DNA of 64,000 bases from Streptomyces sp. MMBL 11-1. GTDB lineage: Bacteria > Actinomycetota > Actinomycetes > Streptomycetales > Streptomycetaceae. The stretch lies in NCBI RefSeq assembly GCF_028622875.1, contig NZ_CP117709.1, positions 7,753,001-7,817,000 of the forward strand, written 5' to 3'. The position numbers were made by a program, and so were the translations under genes. Shown here one piece after another: positions 35,278-43,417 of the stretch. Numbering within the stretch: the first letter of the stretch is position 1; each line of letters begins with the position of its first letter. A model generated the notes under the pieces. That model saw only the letters and a list, made by a program, of their open reading frames with translations, was not told the origin of the DNA and did no database searches.

Positions 35278-36224
35278 GCCGCGCCGGCCGGGCCCTGGCC
35301 GCGCTGGCTCTCCTCGCCGCCACCGCCTGCACCACCGGCCCGACGCTGGAGAACCGGGGCGAGGTCACCGCACCGCCCGGCGACAGCGGGGAACTCACCG
35401 TCGGGTCCGCCGGGTTCACCGAGAGCGAGCTGCTGGCCCAGATGTACGCCCTGCTCCTGGAGCACGCCGGGTACTCCGCCGACATCATTTCCGTGACCAA
35501 CCGGGAGATCTACGAACCCGCCCTGGAGAACGGTCAGATCGACGTGGTGCCGGAGTACGCGGCGACCTTCGCCGACTGGTTGAACGCCAAGGCCAACGGC
35601 GCCGACGCGCCTCCCGTCGGTTCGCCCGACCGGGCCGCCACCATGAAGGCGCTCCGCGCGCTCGCCGCCCCGCGCGGGCTGACCGTGCTCGACCCCGGCC
35701 GGGCCGTCGACCAGAACGCCTTCGCCGTCACCGCCGCGTACGCGAGGAGACACGGGCTCAAGACCCTCAGCGACGTCGGCGCCGCGAAGCTGCCCGTACG
35801 GCTGGCGGCGGGCGATGAATGCGTACAGCGGCCCTACTGCGCACCCGGCCTGCGCGAGACGTACGGCATCGACGTCGTCGCCGTCGACCCCAAGGGCGTC
35901 GGCACCACCCAGGCCAAGCAGGCGGTGCAGAGTGGTCAGGACCAGATGGTCCTGACCACCACGACCGACGCCACACTGGACCAGTTCGGCCTTGTGCTGC
36001 TGGAGGACGACAGGAAGCTCCAGAACGCGGACTACGTGGTCCCCGTCGTCAACCGCGCCCGCGCCGGGAGCGCCGGGGTGCGCGACGCCCTCGGCCGGCT
36101 CAACACCGTGCTGACCACTGCCGACCTGGCGTCGATGAACGAGCGGGTCGACAGCTGGCGCAGGCTGCCCGAGGACGTGGCGCGCACCTACCTGGAGTCG
36201 AAGAAGCTCCTCCCGAGGGGCTGA
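35274..36224 (+). CDS. glycine betaine/choline-binding lipoprotein
   Basis: 316 residues. Lipoprotein signal: ALAALALLAATACTTG with the lipobox Cys at about 19. The OpuAC/ProX-type fold shows VGSAGFTESELLAQMYALLLE, YEPALENGQIDVVPEYAATF and DPKGVGTTQAKQAVQSGQDQMVL (cited in part). Captures betaine-like osmolytes outside the membrane for the two permeases upstream. Confidence 0.88.
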   Translation: MSRAGRALAALALLAATACTTGPTLENRGEVTAPPGDSGELTVGSAGFTESELLAQMYALLLEHAGYSADIISVTNREIYEPALENGQIDVVPEYAATFADWLNAKANGADAPPVGSPDRAATMKALRALAAPRGLTVLDPGRAVDQNAFAVTAAYARRHGLKTLSDVGAAKLPVRLAAGDECVQRPYCAPGLRETYGIDVVAVDPKGVGTTQAKQAVQSGQDQMVLTTTTDATLDQFGLVLLEDDRKLQNADYVVPVVNRARAGSAGVRDALGRLNTVLTTADLASMNERVDSWRRLPEDVARTYLESKKLLPRG

Positions 36225-36253
36225 GCCGCCCGACCGCTCAGGTCGTGGGCGGC
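36225..36253. terminator. convergent terminator
   Basis: GCCGCCC (36225-36231) pairs with GGGCGGC (36247-36253), with GAC/GTC inside the stem. It lies between two convergent stops and enters the last codons of the oxidoreductase-hemerythrin gene. Confidence 0.45.
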
Positions 36254-37143
36254 GCCGGGGGCCAGGGCACATCGGCCAGCAGGGGCAGGAGGTGCTCCTC
36301 CTCGTAGTCGAGGTGGGCGGTCAGCTCCCGGGTCATCCGGGCCAGTTCGGCGCGGAAGCGGTCCGGCTCGGCCAGGGCGACATCGGCCAGCAGTGCGGCG
36401 AGCGCCGTCTGTACGGCCCCGATGCGCCGGTGCTCCTCCCGCAGCCGGTCGAAGACGTCCACCAGGTGCGGGTGGTGGCCCCGCATCGTGGGGAGCAGGT
36501 GGCCGTCCTCGGCCGTGTGGTGGAACTCCAGCACCTGGCAGAACGCCAGGCAGCGCTGCCGGATCTGCAGCCCGAGCCCGGGTGCGGGCGGTTCACCCCC
36601 GCCCGGGTGGGAAGCCCTTGCGGCGAAGTGCGCCTCCGTCTCGGCGCCCACGTGGAGCAACTGGCCGCGCAGCCAGGTGTGCGCCTCCACCAGCTTGTCG
36701 GCGAGCGAGGTGATCGCGGGAGCCGTCGCGTCGGGGTCGGGGAGTTCCAGGACCACGACCGGCAGCACCCGGTCGGTGGCGTCCTGATACTCCGCGTACC
36801 CGGGCGCTTCGGCGACGACCCGGGCGAAGAGTTCGTCGCGTCGGGCCCCTTCGGCCGGCACGGCGAGGGTCTCGAACTCCTCGTCCCCCAGCTCGACCCG
36901 CACGGTGGGACGGGCCAGGAGGTTGCGGTACCAGTCGGGGTGGAGCGGTGCGCCGAGGTTGGAGGCGACGACGAGGAGACGGCGGCCGTCGCGGACGTAA
37001 CCGAGCGGTGTCGTGTGCTGGGTGCCGGAGCGGGCCCCCGTCGTCGTGAGCAACAGGAGGTCGGAGCCCTCGAAGGGGCCGCCGACCTTTCCGGCGTTGG
37101 CGCGGAACTCGGCGATGACGGACAGCTGGAAGTTCTGAGGCAT
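36238..37143 (-). CDS. deazaflavin (F420)-type oxidoreductase fused to a hemerythrin-like domain
   Basis: 301 residues. Residues 1-140 are a DDN/nitroreductase-type split barrel (GPFEGSDLLLLTTTGARSG, TPLGYVRDGRRLLVVASNLGAPLHPDWYRNLLA, cited in part), a family that uses F420 and reduces quinones or nitro compounds. Residues about 155-295 are a four-helix HHE/hemerythrin-like region with His and Glu placed for a di-iron site (EFHHTAEDGHLLPTM, LREEHRRIG, LDYEEEHLLPLL). No signal peptide. The fusion suggests a redox or oxygen/NO-sensing role; this is inference. Convergent with the betaine ABC operon. Confidence 0.85.
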   Translation of the reverse strand: MPQNFQLSVIAEFRANAGKVGGPFEGSDLLLLTTTGARSGTQHTTPLGYVRDGRRLLVVASNLGAPLHPDWYRNLLARPTVRVELGDEEFETLAVPAEGARRDELFARVVAEAPGYAEYQDATDRVLPVVVLELPDPDATAPAITSLADKLVEAHTWLRGQLLHVGAETEAHFAARASHPGGGEPPAPGLGLQIRQRCLAFCQVLEFHHTAEDGHLLPTMRGHHPHLVDVFDRLREEHRRIGAVQTALAALLADVALAEPDRFRAELARMTRELTAHLDYEEEHLLPLLADVPWPPAPPTT

Positions 37144-37479
37144 GGAGGTTCTGGGTCTCCCGGAAGGAAAGCGGGCAGGCGAAGGCCCGGCGTCGCGGGG
37201 TTTTCGCGGCGAGGTGTTCGGATGCGAAGGCGCGCTCGGAGCGCGCGGCTGCTCAGAGGCAGGGGGCGATGAGTGGACTCATGGCGTCATCCCCGAGAAG
37301 AAGGTGCTGGCCCGACCGCCGGCCGGCCCAGATCTCCTTGGCCGACGTCACGCTGCACGCGCACCATCACAACCCGGGCGGTACGCGTCTGTCAACGCGA
37401 GGAGGGACCACGGCGAAAAGGCGTTGCCCCTCCTCCGGACGCCCGCGACGCTCTTGGCCTCGCTGCCCGGTGACCCGGG
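37144..37479. other. 336-bp stretch without a recognised gene
   Basis: Between the oxidoreductase-hemerythrin start and the aldo/keto reductase stop. Several short frames are open on the plus strand but none has a ribosome site or family motif. It should hold the leftward promoter of the fusion gene. I see no clear hairpin. Confidence 0.5.
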
Positions 37480-38304
37480 TCAGTTGAGGGTGTCGGGGTC
37501 CGGGCCGGTGCGCATGCCCCGGTCCAGGGCGGCCACGGCGTCCATGTCCGCGGCCGACAGTTCGAAGTCGAAGACGTCGATGTTCTGCCGGATCCGCTCG
37601 GGCGTGACCGACTTGGGGATGACGATGTTGCCGAGCTGGAGGTGCCAGCGCAGCACCACCTGGGCCGGGGACCTGCCGTGCCGCGCGGCGATGGAGACCA
37701 GCGCCTCCTCCTTGAGCAGGGCTCCCTGGGCCAGCGGGCTCCAGGCCTCGGTGGCGATGCCGTGCTCGGCGTGGAAGGCGCGCAACTCGGCCTGCTGAAG
37801 GCCCGGGTGCAGCTCGATCTGGTTGACGGCCGGGACGAGCGTGCCGGCGTCGAGCAGCCGGCGCAGGTGGGCGGGCTGGAAGTTGGAGACCCCGGCCGCG
37901 CGGATCCTGCCGTCGGCGGCCAGCTTCTCCAGGGCGCGCCAGCTTTCCGGGTACAGGTCGTGGGCGGGCGTCGGCCAGTGGATCAGGTAGAGGTCGACGT
38001 GGTCGAGGCCGAGCTTGGCCAGGCTCGCCTCGAAGGCGGCGAGTGTGGCGTCGTAACCCTGGTCGGTGTTCCACAGCTTCGTGGTGACGAACAGCTCCTC
38101 GCGGGGGATCCCGGAGCTGGCCAGAGCACGGCCGACGCCGACCTCGTTGCCGTAGACCGCCGCGGTGTCGATGGACCGGTAGCCGGCCTCCAGCGCGGCG
38201 GAGACCGCGGCGGTCGTCTCGTCGTCGGGCACCTGGAAGACGCCGAAGCCGAGCTGGGGGATGGTCACGCCGTTGTTGAGCGTGACGGTGGGGACGGTGG
38301 ACAT
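37480..38304 (-). CDS. aldo/keto reductase
   Basis: 274 residues. The catalytic tetrad is visible: Asp and Tyr in SIDTAAVYGNE, Lys in VTTKLWN and His in LYLIHWPTP. The NADPH-binding end has IVIPKSVTPERIRQN. Similar to the diketogluconate-reductase-like group of soluble AKRs. Single gene with a promoter overlapped by an inverted repeat at 38412-38434. Confidence 0.92.
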   Translation of the reverse strand: MSTVPTVTLNNGVTIPQLGFGVFQVPDDETTAAVSAALEAGYRSIDTAAVYGNEVGVGRALASSGIPREELFVTTKLWNTDQGYDATLAAFEASLAKLGLDHVDLYLIHWPTPAHDLYPESWRALEKLAADGRIRAAGVSNFQPAHLRRLLDAGTLVPAVNQIELHPGLQQAELRAFHAEHGIATEAWSPLAQGALLKEEALVSIAARHGRSPAQVVLRWHLQLGNIVIPKSVTPERIRQNIDVFDFELSAADMDAVAALDRGMRTGPDPDTLN

Positions 38305-38404
38305 GTGAGGGCCTTCCGGTAGGGCGACAGGGCATCGGTGCGGCGGTGTGCCTCGGGCGCGCCGTCCGCCGCGATCGCCTGGCGCACGACGTTAACTGGC
38401 GTCG

Positions 38405-38434
38405 ACAATAATTGCACACGCGGGTTATGTGCAA
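38405..38434 (-). promoter_or_regulatory. aldo/keto reductase promoter with overlapping operator
   Basis: On the minus strand TTGCAC (38434-38429) and TATTGT (38410-38405) are separated by 18 nt, a good -35/-10 pair. The -35 lies inside the inverted repeat TTGCACA/TGTGCAA (38412-38418 with 38428-38434, 9-nt centre), so a regulator could block it. Confidence 0.5.
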
Positions 38435-38460
38435 ACGCGAGTGAGAGTGCCGGATCCCCC

Positions 38461-39624
38461 CTACGCGTCCGCCACGGAATCGAACTCCACCTCCTCACGG
38501 CCCACCCCCTGCGCGTCGGCGTCCACCGACCGGCGCAGCGCCTCGTGCAGCTTCGCCGGAGTGAGGACCCCGAGGAGCCGGGCCCCGTCCAGCACCGCCA
38601 CCCACCCCGCGTCGTGCTGGAGCATCTCGCTGAACGCCTGCTTCAGCGGGGCGCCCACCGGCACCCACGCGTCCATCCGGCGGGCCAGAGCACCCACCGC
38701 CTCTCCCTCCCCGGCCGGCCGCAGCGCGTCCGCCGACACCCAGCCGTGCAGCTCGCCCCCGTCGTTCAGCACCACCGCCCACCGGGCCCCCGCCCTTTCC
38801 AGCCGGGCCGCCGCCTCCCGGGCGGGCTCCTCCAGCCGGGCCACCGGAGGCTCCTCCAGGTCCTCCGGCTCGATCGCGGTGACCGACAGCCGCTTCAGCC
38901 CCCGGTCGGAACCCACGAACCGGGCCACGTACGGGGTGGCCGGGGTGCCGAGCACGGCGGCCGGGGTGTCGAACTGCTCGATGCGGCCCTCCCCGTACAC
39001 CGCGATCCGGTCACCCATCCGCACCGCTTCCTCGATGTCGTGCGTCACCAGGAGCACCGTCTTGCGCAGCCGCCGCTGGAGCGCCAGGAACTCGTGCCGC
39101 AGCCGCTCCCGGACCACCGGGTCCACCGCGCCGAACGGCTCGTCCATCAGCAGCACCGGCGGATCCGCCGCGAGCGCCCGTGCCACTCCCACCCGCTGGC
39201 GCTGCCCGCCGGAGAGCTGCGCGGGATAGCGCGAGCCGTACGTCCTCGGATCCAGACCCACCAGGTCCAGCAGCTCCGCCGCCCGCTCCCGGGCCCGTGC
39301 GCGCTTCCAGCCCACCAGCGCCGGAACGGTCGCGGTGTTGTCCAGGACGGTCCGATGGGGAAAGAGGCCCACCTGCTGGATCACATAGCCGATCCGCCGG
39401 CGCAGCCTCACCGGGTCGGTCCCGGCGATGTCCTCCCCGTCCACCAGGATCCGGCCGGAGGTCGGCTCGATCAGCCGGTTCACCATCATCATCGTGGTCG
39501 TCTTCCCGCAGCCGGACGGCCCCACCAGGGTGACCAGCTCGCCCTCCGCCACCTCGAAGGACAGCCCGTCGACCGCCGTCGTCCCGTCCGGATAGACCTT
39601 GCCGACCTGCTCGAACCGGATCAT
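38461..39624 (-). CDS. glycine betaine/choline ABC ATPase with CBS-like tail
   Basis: 387 residues. ATPase domain: Walker A GPSGCGKTTTMM, Q-loop VIQQVGLFPH, signature LSGGQRQRVG, Walker B VLLMDEPFGAVD, H-loop VTHDIEEA. Residues about 260-375 are a pair of CBS-like repeats (GWVSADALRP and GWVAVLDGARLLGVLTPAKLHEAL), which in OpuA/OpuC ATPases sense ionic strength. It fits the permeases and binding protein at 33.9-36.2 kb but is on the opposite strand and 2.2 kb away, so the system is split. Confidence 0.9.
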   Translation of the reverse strand: MIRFEQVGKVYPDGTTAVDGLSFEVAEGELVTLVGPSGCGKTTTMMMVNRLIEPTSGRILVDGEDIAGTDPVRLRRRIGYVIQQVGLFPHRTVLDNTATVPALVGWKRARARERAAELLDLVGLDPRTYGSRYPAQLSGGQRQRVGVARALAADPPVLLMDEPFGAVDPVVRERLRHEFLALQRRLRKTVLLVTHDIEEAVRMGDRIAVYGEGRIEQFDTPAAVLGTPATPYVARFVGSDRGLKRLSVTAIEPEDLEEPPVARLEEPAREAAARLERAGARWAVVLNDGGELHGWVSADALRPAGEGEAVGALARRMDAWVPVGAPLKQAFSEMLQHDAGWVAVLDGARLLGVLTPAKLHEALRRSVDADAQGVGREEVEFDSVADA

Positions 39625-39812
39625 GTCTGAACGCTAGGCGGTGTCCGGCACTTCCGCGCGGGCACGCGGAAGTGCGCGGGAGGCCGCCGCGCCCACGGGC
39701 CCGGACCGTGCGGGGCCCCGGCCCCCGGCGGCCCCTGCGCCGGACGGTGCGGCCATGTGCTGAACTTGCCCTTTCGCCCGGACCAGCCCGCACCCCGGAA
39801 TCAGGAGTTCTT

Positions 39813-41108
39813 GTGATCAGCTACCGGCAGCCCGGCGTCGTCCTCACCGACCGGCGTTTCACCGTGCCCCTGGACCACAGCGACCCCGGCGGCGAGCAGA
39901 TCGAGGTCTACGGCCGGGAAGTCGTCGCCGCCTCCCGGGCCGGCGAGGAACTGCCCTGGCTGGTCTATCTGGAGGGCGGCCCCGGCTTCGGCGCGCGCCG
40001 GTTCGTCGGCACGGAGGCCTGGCTCGGCCGCGCCCTGCGCGAGTTCCGCGTGCTCCTCCTCGACCAGCGCGGCACCGGGCTGTCCACCCCGGCCAACCGG
40101 CAGACCCTCCCGCTGCGCGGCGGCCCGCGCGAACAGGCCGACTACCTCGCCCACTTCCGCTCCGACTCCATCGTCCGCGACTGCGAACTGATCCGGCCGC
40201 GGCTCACCGGCGGAGCGCCCTGGACGGTTCTGGGCCAGTCCTTCGGCGGCTTCTGTGCCGTCCGCTATCTTTCCTCGGCGCCCGAGGGCCTCGCCACCGT
40301 CCTGATCACCGGCGGGCTGCCCTCGCTGGACGCGCACGCGGACGACGTCTACCGGTCCGCGTACCCCCGTATCGAACGCAAGGTCGCCGCCCACTACGCC
40401 CGCTACCCCCAGGACATCGAGCGCGCCCGCGCGATCGCCGCGTACCTCGCCGAGCACCGGCCCGAGAGCGCCGGACACCGGCTCACTCCCGAGGGCTTCC
40501 AGTCGCTCGGCATCATGCTCGGCTCGGGCAGCGGCAGCCACCAGCTCCACTACCTGCTGGAGAACGCGTTCGTCCGCACCCCGGGCGGCGCCGAACTCTC
40601 CGACGCCTTCCAGGAAGCCATGCGTACCGCCGCCTCCTTTGCCGGGCACCCGCTGTACGCCCTGCTCCACGAGGCCATCTACGGACAGGGCGAGCGGCCC
40701 ACCTCCTGGGCCGCCGAGCGTGTCCGGGCCGAGTTCCCGCAGTTCGACGCGGCGACGGCGCTGGCGGGCGACGGCCCGGTCCTCTTCACCGGGGAGACCG
40801 TCCACCCCTGGCACTTCGACGTCGACCCGGCCCTGCGCCCGCTGCGCGAGACCGCCGAACTGCTCGCCCGGCGCACCGACTGGCCCGTGCTGTACGACCC
40901 CGAGCGGCTCGCCGTCAACGAGGTGCCGGTCGCGGCGGCCGTCTACCACGACGACATGTACGTCGACAGCGAGGACTCGCTGCGCACGGCGGCGGCGATC
41001 CGGGGGCTGCGGGCCTGGGTGACGAACGAGTACGAGCACGACGGAGTGCGCGCGGGCGGACCCCGCGTCCTGGACCGGCTGCTGGCGCTGGCGCGCGACG
41101 AGGCCTGA
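39813..41108 (+). CDS. prolyl aminopeptidase-like alpha/beta hydrolase (S33)
   Basis: 431 residues from GTG, with AGGAG 5 nt ahead. Oxyanion region EGGPGFG, the LDQRGTGLSTPANRQ segment, nucleophile in GQSFGG, and the late His within NEYEHDGVR. The length and LEGGPG start match the proline iminopeptidase group of S33 peptidases. No signal peptide. It would free N-terminal proline or a related residue from short peptides. Single gene, divergent from the ATPase gene. Confidence 0.85.
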   Translation: MISYRQPGVVLTDRRFTVPLDHSDPGGEQIEVYGREVVAASRAGEELPWLVYLEGGPGFGARRFVGTEAWLGRALREFRVLLLDQRGTGLSTPANRQTLPLRGGPREQADYLAHFRSDSIVRDCELIRPRLTGGAPWTVLGQSFGGFCAVRYLSSAPEGLATVLITGGLPSLDAHADDVYRSAYPRIERKVAAHYARYPQDIERARAIAAYLAEHRPESAGHRLTPEGFQSLGIMLGSGSGSHQLHYLLENAFVRTPGGAELSDAFQEAMRTAASFAGHPLYALLHEAIYGQGERPTSWAAERVRAEFPQFDAATALAGDGPVLFTGETVHPWHFDVDPALRPLRETAELLARRTDWPVLYDPERLAVNEVPVAAAVYHDDMYVDSEDSLRTAAAIRGLRAWVTNEYEHDGVRAGGPRVLDRLLALARDEA

Positions 41109-41158
41109 CCGGCCGGGCCGCCGCGCACGCCGCCCGGGGCCCGGCCCGCCCCGCAGGG

Positions 41159-41731
41159 TCAGCGCTGGAGCTCCTCCAGCGTGGCGTCCAGGTCACCGGC
41201 GGCACGCGGAGCCCGGTTGTGCGGCAGCCTGGAGAGCACCGCGGCCATCCCGCACGTGTTGCTGAGCGCCGAGTACACCAGGCCCGTACCGACGCCAGCG
41301 GACAGCCAGCGCGCCGCCGGGAAGCGGATCCCCGCCACCAGTCCCGCCACCACCAGCGAGCCCGCCGCGAGCCGGACCTGACGCTCCATGGGCCAGGTGG
41401 TGCGCGCGCCATCGGGGCGGTCCAGGCCGCGGCCGTCGCCCTCCCAGGCCGATGTGCCGCCGGTCAGCGTCACGGCCTCGATGTCCGCTCCCGCGAGGAT
41501 CTCGCAGGCCCGCGTCGACCGGACCCCGGAAGCGCACACCACCAGCAGCGAACCGCGCGCGGAAGCGGACTTGAGCGCGGGCAGCGCGTCGGGGAGCTTG
41601 TCGAGCGGGATGTTCAGGGCGCCGGGGACGTGGCCGGCGGCGTACTCGCCAGGGGCCCGCACGTCGATGACGGTGAACTCCTCCAGACGGGCTGCGGCCT
41701 GGGCGGGGGAGAGGGATGCGGGGCTGGGCAC
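41159..41731 (-). CDS. rhodanese-domain membrane protein
   Basis: 190 residues from GTG, chosen for the GAAAGGAAC ahead of it. Rhodanese domain (about 8-100): FTVIDVRAPGEYAAGHVPGA and the active-site loop VVCASGVRS with the sulfur-carrying Cys. Residues about 115-170 are a DUF2892-like pair of membrane segments (RLAAGSLVVAGLVAG, WLSAGVGTGLVYSAL). Sulfur transfer or sulfide handling at the membrane is the family role; the partner is not evident here. Confidence 0.88.
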   Translation of the reverse strand: MPSPASLSPAQAAARLEEFTVIDVRAPGEYAAGHVPGALNIPLDKLPDALPALKSASARGSLLVVCASGVRSTRACEILAGADIEAVTLTGGTSAWEGDGRGLDRPDGARTTWPMERQVRLAAGSLVVAGLVAGIRFPAARWLSAGVGTGLVYSALSNTCGMAAVLSRLPHNRAPRAAGDLDATLEELQR

Positions 41732-41903
41732 GGGCGGGTTCCTTTCGTTCGCCGGAGCGGCGGGGCGAGGGGGCGTCCCCTCACCCCGCCCGGACGGGCC
41801 GGGCGGCCGTGTCGCGGTGACCGTCACCGGACTCCAGCCTCGCACGCCCGGCGCCGGAGCCGGGAGGCCCGCCGTGGCGACGGTACGTGGGTAGCCTGCA
41901 GGT

Positions 41904-42638
41904 ATGACGCCGCAGCGACTCGAACCCATGCCCGCCGACTGGCAGCGCGCCCTGGCCGTGGTCGCCCACCCCGACGACCTGGAGTACGGAGCGGCCGCCG
42001 CCGTGGCGGAGTGGACCGACGGCGGCCGTGAGGTCGTCTACCTCCTCGCCAGTCGCGGGGAGGCCGGGATCGACACGCTGTCGCCCGAGGAATGCGCGCC
42101 GGTGCGCGAGCGGGAGCAGCGGGCGAGTGCGGCCGTTGTCGGCGTGCGGACGGTGGAGTTCCTGGACCACCGCGACGGCGTGATCGAGTACGGCACCGGC
42201 CTGCGCCGCGACATCGCCGCGGCCATCCGCCGTCACCGCCCCGAGCTGGTGGTCACCCTCAACCACCGGGACACCTGGGGCGGGGTCGCCTGGAACACCC
42301 CCGACCACCGCGCGGTCGGGCGCGCCGCACTGGACGCCGTCGCCGACGCCGGCAACCGCTGGATCTTCCCGGAACTCGGCGAGCGGGGACTCGACCCGTG
42401 GGACGGCGTGCGCTGGACCGCCGTGGCGGGCAGCGACCGGCCCACCCACGCGGTCGACGCGACCGCCGGCCTCGAACGCTCGGTCCGCTCGCTCCTGGAG
42501 CACCGCACGTACATCGAGGCGCTGACCCGGGAGGACCCGGAGCGGTACTGCCGGACCTTCCTGGAGGGCATGGCGAGGGAAGCGGCCGAGCGGTTCGGCG
42601 GCCGGCCGGCGGTCACGTTCGAGGTCTTCGCCCACTGA
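41904..42638 (+). CDS. PIG-L (LmbE/MshB-like) deacetylase
   Basis: 244 residues. VVAHPDDLE at about 20-28 supplies the zinc ligands and catalytic Asp of the family; the later NTPDHRAVGRAALD segment gives the third ligand His. PIG-L enzymes deacetylate N-acetylglucosaminyl groups, and in actinobacteria they act in mycothiol formation, mycothiol conjugate cleavage or antibiotics. Nothing adjacent tells which. TAGCCT ends 6 nt before the ATG with no ribosome site, so the mRNA is possibly leaderless. Confidence 0.88.
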   Translation: MTPQRLEPMPADWQRALAVVAHPDDLEYGAAAAVAEWTDGGREVVYLLASRGEAGIDTLSPEECAPVREREQRASAAVVGVRTVEFLDHRDGVIEYGTGLRRDIAAAIRRHRPELVVTLNHRDTWGGVAWNTPDHRAVGRAALDAVADAGNRWIFPELGERGLDPWDGVRWTAVAGSDRPTHAVDATAGLERSVRSLLEHRTYIEALTREDPERYCRTFLEGMAREAAERFGGRPAVTFEVFAH

Positions 42639-42665
42639 GGCCCGGCCGTCGACGAGTTCGGCCGG

Positions 42666-42694
42666 TTGACAAACCGGCTTGCCGATTCTGCAAT
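42666..42694 (+). promoter_or_regulatory. promoter of the XRE-cupin gene
   Basis: TTGACA (42666-42671), 17-nt spacer, TGCAAT (42689-42694). The ATG follows 6 nt later, so the transcript is probably leaderless. The spacer holds GCTTGCCGAT (42677-42686), which recurs inverted at 43329-43338 before the next gene. Confidence 0.6.
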
Positions 42695-42700
42695 GGCCGC

Positions 42701-43297
42701 ATGAAGGAACACGACCGGGACGACCCGGAACTGGAGTCCGTCCTCTCCGGCGTCGGCCCCCGCCTGCGCCGACTGCGCAAGGACCGCGGGGTCACCCTCG
42801 CCGCCCTCTCCGCCGCCACGGGCATATCCGTCTCCACGCTCTCCCGGCTGGAGTCCGGCGGCCGTCGCCCCAGCCTGGAGCTGATGCTGCCGATAGCCCG
42901 CGCCCACGAGGTGCCGCTCGACGACCTCGTGGGCGCCGCACCGGTCGGCGATCCGCGGGTGCGGGCCAAGCCGATCGTGCAGCACGGCCGGACCATGCTG
43001 CCGCTCACCGCCCGGCCCGGTGGCCTCCAGGCGTACAAGCTGATTCAGGAGCCCGGCGGCGGTCCGCCGGAACAGCGCACGCACGAGGGGTACGAGTGGC
43101 TGTTCGTGCTCTCCGGGAAGCTGCGGCTGCTGCTGGCAGAACACGATCTGGTGCTGGAGCCGGGCGAGGCCGCCGAGTTCGACACCCGGCTGCCGCACTG
43201 GTTCGGCCCGGCCGAGGACGAGAAGGTGGAGTTCCTCAGCCTGTTCGGGCCGCAGGGTGAGCGCATGCACGTGAGGGCGAAGCCGAAGCGCGTCTGA
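42701..43297 (+). CDS. XRE-family regulator with cupin sensor domain
   Basis: 198 residues. Helix-turn-helix at about 20-75 (LRRLRKDRGVTLAALSAATGISVSTLSRLESG, cited in part) and a cupin at about 115-190 (EWLFVLSGKLRLLL, LEPGEAAEFDTRLPHWFGP). Such regulators bind a small metabolite in the cupin. Its promoter spacer shares a 10-bp word with the region upstream of the following quinone oxidoreductase gene, so it may control itself and that operon. Confidence 0.9.
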   Translation: MKEHDRDDPELESVLSGVGPRLRRLRKDRGVTLAALSAATGISVSTLSRLESGGRRPSLELMLPIARAHEVPLDDLVGAAPVGDPRVRAKPIVQHGRTMLPLTARPGGLQAYKLIQEPGGGPPEQRTHEGYEWLFVLSGKLRLLLAEHDLVLEPGEAAEFDTRLPHWFGPAEDEKVEFLSLFGPQGERMHVRAKPKRV

Positions 43298-43328
43298 CGC
43301 CCGGGGGGCGGGGCCGAGGTGTTCCCAG

Positions 43329-43338
43329 ATCGGCAAGC
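43329..43338 (-). promoter_or_regulatory. second copy of the GCTTGCCGAT word, inverted
   Basis: ATCGGCAAGC on the plus strand, i.e. GCTTGCCGAT on the minus strand, about 80 bp before the quinone oxidoreductase start. Candidate half of a shared regulator site with 42677-42686. Confidence 0.4.
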
Positions 43339-43417
43339 GACCGCTTAGTATGCGGCGCAGCAGTGGTAATGCCGACCGCGGCAGCGGTTGATGCCGACAG
43401 TGTTGTGGAGGCCCCTC

